A DNA stretch of 64,000 nucleotides from positions 6,448,001 to 6,512,000 of the forward strand of contig NC_092679.1 of the NCBI RefSeq assembly GCF_964355755.1, read 5' to 3'. Both the position numbers and the translations under genes were made by a program. The stretch is from Antedon mediterranea (lineage: Eukaryota > Echinodermata > Crinoidea > Comatulida > Antedonidae). The first letter of the stretch is position 1, and every line of letters starts with the position of its first letter. Shown here piece after piece: positions 21,601 through 30,600 of this stretch. The notes under the pieces are model-generated. The model was not told the origin of the DNA, did not search any database, and saw only the letters and a list, made by a program, of their open reading frames with translations.

Positions 21601-24600
21601 GTGATACATACTTCTGTTTAATGAATATCAAACAGTGAGAGCATGTTGTGGCTTCAATTGTTACATTTATCAAAATCCCCCCCCCCCCCCCTAAAATATG
21701 TTATACTGTCAAAACTTAACATAGTTGATTGCTATGGCGATCAGCTATACTTATTCATCTACAGTACACTCATTTATATATTGTGATGTTTTAAAGATAG
21801 TGTGTTTATACTGTATATTAATTACTAGATTTTATTATTATTATGCCAGTAACATTCAAATTCATTGTAGACATTTTTTGTGTGTGAACGCAACCTTATT
21901 AGATACTTACTGTAGTTTGTTCAACTAATATTTGGGTTTCATTTTTATATCATAGATAAATTTATTGTGTATCTTTGTAATGCAGATGGAAAATTATTTT
22001 TGATTATTAATTGAAGATGTTTTCTGCTTGTCAACTGGTACCAGAAAAACTTTTGGCAGTGTAAACTAGCCATACATTGTCATGTTAATTACTACTAATA
22101 ATACAGTTAAACTTAAATGTACCTTGAAGAATAATTTTAAATATTGATTAATTAAATTCACAATTTAGAACAGATTTTTTACTTATTAATTCAAGATATT
22201 GTTAATACATTTTTGTTCCACAAATCCTTTCTTCAAACTCGCTCTTTGACCTACTATTTCAGACTCTGAATGTGGAGGTGGATTTTGAGGGTGTGCAGCA
22301 AAGGCTAACGGGCCATCATCGTGGGCCAGTTGACCAACGAGTCCCTGGTAACCCAGCTCAAAATCCTCGGGTAAACGGTTGGAGTTACAACAGCGTTCTA
22401 AGTTATTATCAAAATGTATACAATACCTGCTTTTTAGCCTCTGCATTCAGAATATACTGTAGATCATTAGTTTAATAACCGCATCTTCTTCTTTTTGTTT
22501 CTTTATTTTTCATATTATTACCAAAAATAGCAGTGCATTGTTTTGATTGGTGTATTTAATACTGAAATTGCATGTTGCATTTTGAGGTTACAGTAAAAGT
22601 AATATGTTATTTATGGACAACTTTAAAAACTAACAAGTCGATCGATAAATAAAATGTGTTTCTGTGCATCTTAATTGCATATTATGAGAGTTTGTATAAA
22701 TCTGGTATTAAAATCCTGGAACTCTGCTCTTGTTTGAGTTTAAGCCCATCTGTACTGGAATTAAGCCCATCTATTCCATCTCACCGACGTTCCTCTGAAA
22801 AATTAATTGCCGTCTGTTCCATGTTTCTGAACTAAGACTTACTGAGACAAACTTATTGTTTCCTTCCTTCCTGTCTTTGGAACTAACTTCCACTTTTCTA
22901 AAAAATATTCACCCACAAATTAATTTTGGCGGAATATTAATGTTTTATTATTATTATAATTATCTCCAAATACGTAATTTTATGCAAAATTGTTTATGTC
23001 TGATTATACCAAGATGGATGTTGTTTACTTCCCTCAAACAAATTAGTTTACCTCCATTATAAAAATCCTGCTGATGCCTATCAAAGTACTGTAGATGATA
23101 GACTATGCATTTTTCCTTATTCTGAATTCTTCATCCTCTCCAAAAGTTGTCCCTGTCAATGATGTTATGGATTTGATTGACAAGATTGTGATGTTTGTTG
23201 TTGTTTGGAATGAATGTGCAACTTTATCTTTATTTCCTATGGAATAATGCACTGCTGTTTATTGTATAAAGCTCTGTCTACACCATCAAAACAGTGTGAT
23301 GTGCCCAAATATGGTAGTGATGTGCCCAAATATGGCAGTAATATGACATCATCATGTCCATATAAGGGCACATCACATTTTGTTGTCACATAAAGTTTAA
23401 TAGTGTAGACAGAGCTTTATTATAGACTCAAACATAACATCATGATACCATGTGTCTCCTCTTGTCTACGTACCTCTCAAAACGTGGTCATTATTCCATT
23501 TAATTGATTTCATAAATAATTATACGTTAATCTTAAAACGTTTAATGCGCAAAGCCTCTAAGCATTTCATATTATTATCCCAGTAATGTTTTATACCGAA
23601 CACATCTGGAAACATACTACCATAATGTTGCAGAAGTAAACAGCGCAGTTGTGTTTGGACCTATACCAGGTGCCCATTTGTACACCTGGGTGGAGAGAGG
23701 CAAATGTCGGTGTCTTTCCAATGCGACAAACTTTAGATTCAAATTCTCACGATCAGTAGTCCAATGTCCGACACACATTTAAATTTCATGATTACTGTAG
23801 TTTCAAATCAGATATACTGACAAAAAAAAACGCTGAAATGATAATATTATGAGCATTGTAATTATATTACAATTTACATACATCAGTTCATATGCTGTAA
23901 TTAAAATTTGGTTTGAAGTTAAAATTGTTGGCCGCATTTTTAACAAGAGGTAAGAGATTCACTGGTATCATTATGTCATGTTTAGAACTCTATAACCTTA
24001 ATATATATACATGCATATGCATTAGTTAACATAATCATTTTTTTCAGTTAATTTTTATTTGAAAAACTAACAGTATTTGGTTGCAGGCTGAGTGGATGCA
24101 TCGCATGCCATCAGAATAATTCAGAATATTAAATTCATCCTCACTCTTTTTAATAATTTATTATCTATATACCTAATTAAATTCTAACAGCATATTTTTA
24201 TTTCAGGCCCTATATATTATATTTCATTACATATATTAAGCATTATTATGTTTTTGATCTGAACATTTGTTTTTATTATAATATACACATTTTTTGATAT
24301 AATATTATTATTATTAGTTTTTTTTTACTGCTGTATATAAAAATACTAAACAAAAAAAATGGTGGTGGAGGTAAACAAACTAAGTATTGTATAACAAAGG
24401 GACATAATGAACATTTTTTTGAAATAAATACTTTATTTCATACTAATTTTGGTGATATTTAATTAAAATATTAAATATTATAAATTTAAAATATTATAAA
24501 GCCTAATAACATTGTTTATGTATATTAATTTACTTTTATCATTTAACCTAAGCTAATGTACAAATTATGTACTAAGTTTTACTTTAAATGTGAATGTCCT

Positions 24601-27600
24601 CTAGTTTACAGTAGTACATGAAAAACAAGTTTATAAATATTTTACACCTGTATGCAATGTATTTATACACCTGTATGCAATGTGTCAATTATGCAAATTA
24701 GCTACTAAGTCATTGCACACAATATAATACTATAGATATTAAAATCTCAAAATAGATGTTATGTTTGTTATAAATCTATTACCATATCTATTATAAATAT
24801 TTCAAACATTTATTATATTTAATATATTACAATATTTTTTTATTTATTTTTTTTTTTATTTTGGTAATTAGAATCCATAACAAAAACAAAATAATCTAAT
24901 CTAACGAATCTAATTAATAAATTTATTTCTATTGTGGTTGTATTATTAATAAAAATAATCTTACTATTATAATAATAATGAATAGATAAAAATAAAAAGA
25001 TCTAAATATGAAATATATATGAATAAAAGGTTCAATTTAAATTCATATATATGAATAAAAGGTTCAATTTCAATTCATGGCGACAATACTGTAATTAAAA
25101 TTTTTCACTTTATAAATAAATGTTCAACTTTCAAAACACACGATAGCATGAAATACAAAGATTAACCAAACAATGACATGTTTGCATTACACCAATATAA
25201 GCTAATTATTCTATCACCGTGATGTTTATATTGAAGATCCACTTTAAAAAAAAAAATTAAGTTTTTACAGAAAACACATTCTCAAGGTTCCAATTTAAGC
25301 TTAAATATAGCTGTAGAATTTAATAAAAAATGAAAATTGTTGTTAAAGAAAAATATTAAAATATACAATAATTGATAATGTTTTATGTTAAAGTTTCACC
25401 TTTTCTTTGAATTCTGACTTTAGGAAGAATGGTCAGAGAAAAGAAGACAGAATATAGACCGTGTAGAAGCAGAGATTCTAGCAATGAGAGAACAGTATGA
25501 AAACCAGGTACAACACATGTGGAGCTTTAAATGGCATATTACGGCCTCAATGACACTGGCATTTCATAGCCAATCAGCTAATTATGATAATATAATTTGT
25601 TCATCTTTTACTTTTACATAAACTGATATTGTATTGAATTTTAGTCCTTAGTAAAGGTCAATTATTATAACCAATCCATTTTTTAATTTATGTATGTAAG
25701 TTTGGATAAAGAACATTTCACATTTTCACAGAAACAACAAGGTGCTGTTACGTCGCCCCCGCCCCATTACAGTCGCACCAATTTCTTGGATGATCCGTCA
25801 AGAGACGAGGACGATCTTTCTAAAAGAAGTCCTAAACAACACGACAGTTCACAAAAACAGTACGGGAGTAGACGAACCCAGCATAGCTATGGAGGCACTG
25901 ACTTTGAAGACGCTGCGACGCTAGTGGCTAGGCAGAAAGCACACCAAAGGCAACAGGTTTGTTGATTATTTCTTTACTCGGTTTATTGATTGTCTTTATG
26001 TGTTCAAATAATACCTGACTTGCACATAAAAAAATCATGTGGAACAAAAATTTAACATATTCAATTAGGTATAAATGCCCCTTCTCCCAAATTATGAACA
26101 TATCTTAAATGTACAGTATTGTCCCCCTGAAAAAATAATTCTTAACAATTATTTTTTTTACATGCCATTTTAATGTCACCTAATAGTTATCCACTTTTAT
26201 CAAAAATTGAATGGGAAAAAAAATGTATTTACCTAAAAAACTGTAATTTAAAGCAAAAAAATTGGCTGCCAGCCAATGGGTTTTTGGTAGAATTTAACCA
26301 TTTATTTTGTCATTTTATAAGTGAAAACATTAATTTTTCCTTTTCTTTTCTATGGCAGTAATTAAATTTATTAAAACTACAAAATAATATATTCAAAGTT
26401 TTATTAATCTTTATTTTTCATGTTTTTGGGGGACAATACATCTTATGTATAATTCCATAGTAGTTGCGTTGAGTAAGGGTTGATGTACCTTTTAAATGAA
26501 TGTGTGTTATCATGTACTTACTAATGTGATAACCTTTGACGTACTTGTCTGACAACTGTTTCATAATGAAGCTTTTAACATTGTTTGTATGTCATGTGCT
26601 TGGGAACCTTGATAAACTTTTGAAGTTTGAGGTAGTGGTATACATCCAATTTAGTTTGGCAATTTGACAACATTTTAGTGGAACTTGCATCCAGTGAAGA
26701 CCATTCTGTTCACACGCACATAGCACATTTAATCTTTTTTTTTAGTGTAGGCTTGTGTTAATAGTCTTAATCTTAATCTTAAGTCCTAGAGAGAACATTA
26801 AACATTCATCTTTTTCCCATTTGAATCTACATTAACAATCTTAATAACCCACTTTAACATTTTCCTACTTTCTTTCACGGAAACTATCCCATACCCCTCT
26901 GTTTTGTTGTTGTTAATAGCTTCCTTCCTTCTAAAACTAAAAAATTATTGGTGACCCGTGTGATTGTCAAAGATCATCATCTTTTTTTTTTCGTTTTCTG
27001 TAATTTTTGTGTCTCGCATATCTCTAAAACATAACATAAAACACTTTTACATTTCTTAAGCTCTGTCTACACTATCAAACTAGTTTGACAAAAGTGTTAT
27101 GTGCCCAAATATGGTAGTGATATGACATCATCATGTCTATATATGGGTGCATCACATTTTGTTGTCAGTTTAAAAGTGTATACAGAGCTTTAGATTATTG
27201 TAGTCATTTAATCTAAACCGCACTATTAAATTAATAATCTTGTAATAATTAAATTGAAATTATTATTTTTTAGGCACAAAATAGTACAGAAATAAGCATG
27301 ACAGGAAAAGAAAGGAAGAGATATGAAAACTGGAAAAAAGAAAGGGACGAAATCGACGAGCAGCGTATGGCACGCCACAAGAGTTCATCAGGTGAATGGA
27401 AAAGAGAATGGGACAAAGCAAAGACTGGAAATTGGTTAGTGTATTTACTTCATGTAACACCCTTTTCACACTACATTAAAATGAGCCTACTACTGTAAGA
27501 TTTCACAGATGACTGTTAAATATCAGATTTTTCAAAACAATATGTAACTATATAAATCTGGTGTACAAGTTCTTGCTTTTTCAAAATTAGTGGCAGTGTG

Positions 27601-30600
27601 AAAGGGGTGTTATTATAATTTTAAAATTCAGTCACAGGAATTAGAGCCTATTCACACTTCCAAGTGAAATTGGCTTATTCTGTGAACCATTAATACTTAT
27701 CTTGTGCAATTCTTTTTTTAAATCAGAATATTAACAGAACATACATTTTTTTACAATGTTATTTTTTAAAATTAATAGTCAAAACGATCGGAAAGCAAAA
27801 CCCACAAAAGGTAAAATGTTGTACTTGTTTTTTTTCACAAGCTTGCTTATTGCTCTGCAGCTCACATAGAATTACCTACCAGCATATTCTAACAGCTAGT
27901 GTTACGGTTTGTTCTCTTAAATGTATCTGTAACATAGAAATTCATATGGAAAAATACCACCAGATAAAAACCCTATTATGAAATGGATTGTTCCATATTT
28001 TTGCGATTTAAAAAAGAAAAACATCCATGACAATGAGGTAAATTTGTATATCTTATTCATTTGACGACCTTTAACTGTATTAATATCAAAACGAAGAGAC
28101 TAACTTTTTCTCACATGAATATTAAATTCCTGGGTGAGGCTTGATAAGCTAATTGTAAGTGGAGACTTCATAATCAGTTTTAAACACCATCTGCAAGAGT
28201 GGTCTGAACTCATTTAACTCCAGGTAGCCTTTTTACATTTCTCTGATAAGAATTGTGAAAGCGTAATGTCACAGAAAAATATCTATATTGTCTTGTCTTG
28301 TATGCCAAACAAATCGTAACACTATTGCTGTTTATATTGCGCACAATATGCTGACTGCCATGTAAAACATACTCTTGCATACTTATTTATTTTTGCATTC
28401 CAAATTATAATTTTGTGCTGTGCTGTGCTTGTATTGTATTGTTTTTGTACATTTATTTATTATTGTGAATTACAGTTGTAAAGTGGTGGTGGTAGTTTAA
28501 TTTGAAATCTTAAAAATAATCCTTAGAAAAGGATCAACACTTAATGCCCTGTTGACAAATTTTGGTTTGCACTGTTCCTTATTCAATGTGTGCCGTTTAA
28601 TGCCACGTATTGTCATGCATATATTACAAATTGTACACGCTATGTGTGAACACTACGACCCGCATTGTTATGTACACTAGTTCATGTTGTATGCGTTGGA
28701 AACCTATAAGCATATTATTTAGCATAAAGTATGCACATTCATTGTGTGCAAAATATACCGTGAACTAGTCATGAATTACATGCAATTTGCCCCACGCTAG
28801 CACGTACTTGCAGCGTCCACGCATATTATCCACAAATTTGAAATTCAGGCACAATTTTCAACAGGTTTAATTTTTGCATACATTGTCCTTCACCTCCCGC
28901 AACTTTCTACAAGTTGCCATGCATTATTTTTGCATTGCCACTCATTTAATGATAGTAGTAGTAGTAGTGCAGGACCAAAATTTGTCAACAAGGCTTAAAG
29001 GCCAATTTACACAGACGAAGACGTTATTGGGCAACTTAGTCCCTCTAAAACCAGGCCTGTCATAGGCTACTGCTCTAGGCCTAATGACAGTCAGTCATAA
29101 TGTCTAGTCCAGGACATCAGTGCCTGCGCATGCACTAGCCTCGAGGCCTACAAGCCATACTTTCCGACCACACCTCTCGCGAATTCTGCGCGCTGTGTAA
29201 ATGGGACAAGCCACATGGTTTTCCTCTTACCATTACCGCTTACCACTCGTCTGTGTAAATTGGCTTTAACTCGGTACATTATGTACTGACCATAGTATAC
29301 ATTCAACTCTCTCAATATTGCCTGATAAAATTGCAAACTCTTAAGAAAATGTTGATATGGGAAACCAAACATGTTGGGCTAGCCCAAAGGTGTCTGGAAA
29401 AGTTAGTAATAGTATTAGTAGTATTTGGTTGTTTTGTATTACTTGTGGTGGTGGTTATTAGCAATAGTAGAGTGTGGGTAGTGTTTAGTATCTATATATA
29501 AATTATGGTTAATTCTGACATAGGCGAGCACAATGCAAAAACTTTGGTACAAATCTCCGCCTTGGATACCTACCTTATCTATCTGAGATGTACCGCGAAA
29601 CGTAGATTTGATAACATTAGTGTTCACATCGACGCTATTGTTCCATATTTCTATCTTAGGAAGATATTATAAAGAGTTTTTTAACAAAATTTATGATTTC
29701 AACATTAGATTTTCATCTCAATTTCAATTCTTCCCGGTCAAAGTAATTTCCGGGTTTAAGATAAGTTCACCTTGCAACAACCTGGTTTCAAATATTTTCT
29801 ATCTTTTATACACAAGGGAGCAGTTAAAATAATAGATTTGACCCTAAAGGTGACTGGAAACAGGCACTTTCCATCAATCAATACAGTGTCCCTTTGGAAG
29901 ACGAAAAAAAAAATCGGATAGTAGGACTGGAGCTTAAGGGTATGTTCAGACTCACGGAGTTACGGTGGAGTTATGTAAACGGCGTACATATTTTTGTGTC
30001 TGAACCATGCCGCGGATTAGCGTTAGGAAGCTGTTACTCCGCGCCAGTGGCGTTAATAACTCTAGCGGGAGAGGGTAGATTTCATAACGCTAATCCAGTG
30101 ATGCATCAGTGATTTTAACCTTAACCAATGAAAATACACGACCACGATTAGCAGACAGCAGCTACATACCCGTACCCTATGATACGACAGCTAAATAGCT
30201 ATGTCAAATGTATTTTCAGGTTCAGATTTTAAAGAACAGTAAAGTTGGCGTCAGTAATATGATATTTTCATATATTAAATCAATTAATCAGATAATTGTC
30301 CATGTAACAATTACGTTTTAAATTATTTTGAATTAAAATGAAATTCTACAAGTAGTAAGAACAAATCAGTATATTTGAAGGTAAACATTATATAAATAAA
30401 AATGAAAAAAACAATGTAAACTTTCATGCATTGTCATGAATGTATACATATAGTTCTATCTGCTTCGACCTGATCAGAGTGTTTTAAACGCAAGGCATTG
30501 GAATGTTGATCGTTGTGTCTGGAACACCTTGGCTTTTAATGCCACGGATTACCGTACGCCTTGCGTAGATAACTCCACCGTAACTCCGTGAGTCTGAACA

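Noticed and set aside
27948-28037. Open segment ([17 protein letters not shown]) with an acceptor-like TAACATAG and donor GAG|GTAAAT
   Set aside because: Joining it to the preceding CCDC9-like exon gives an immediate TGA, and its end phase does not fit the last exon. It could be a poison exon, but there is no positive support.
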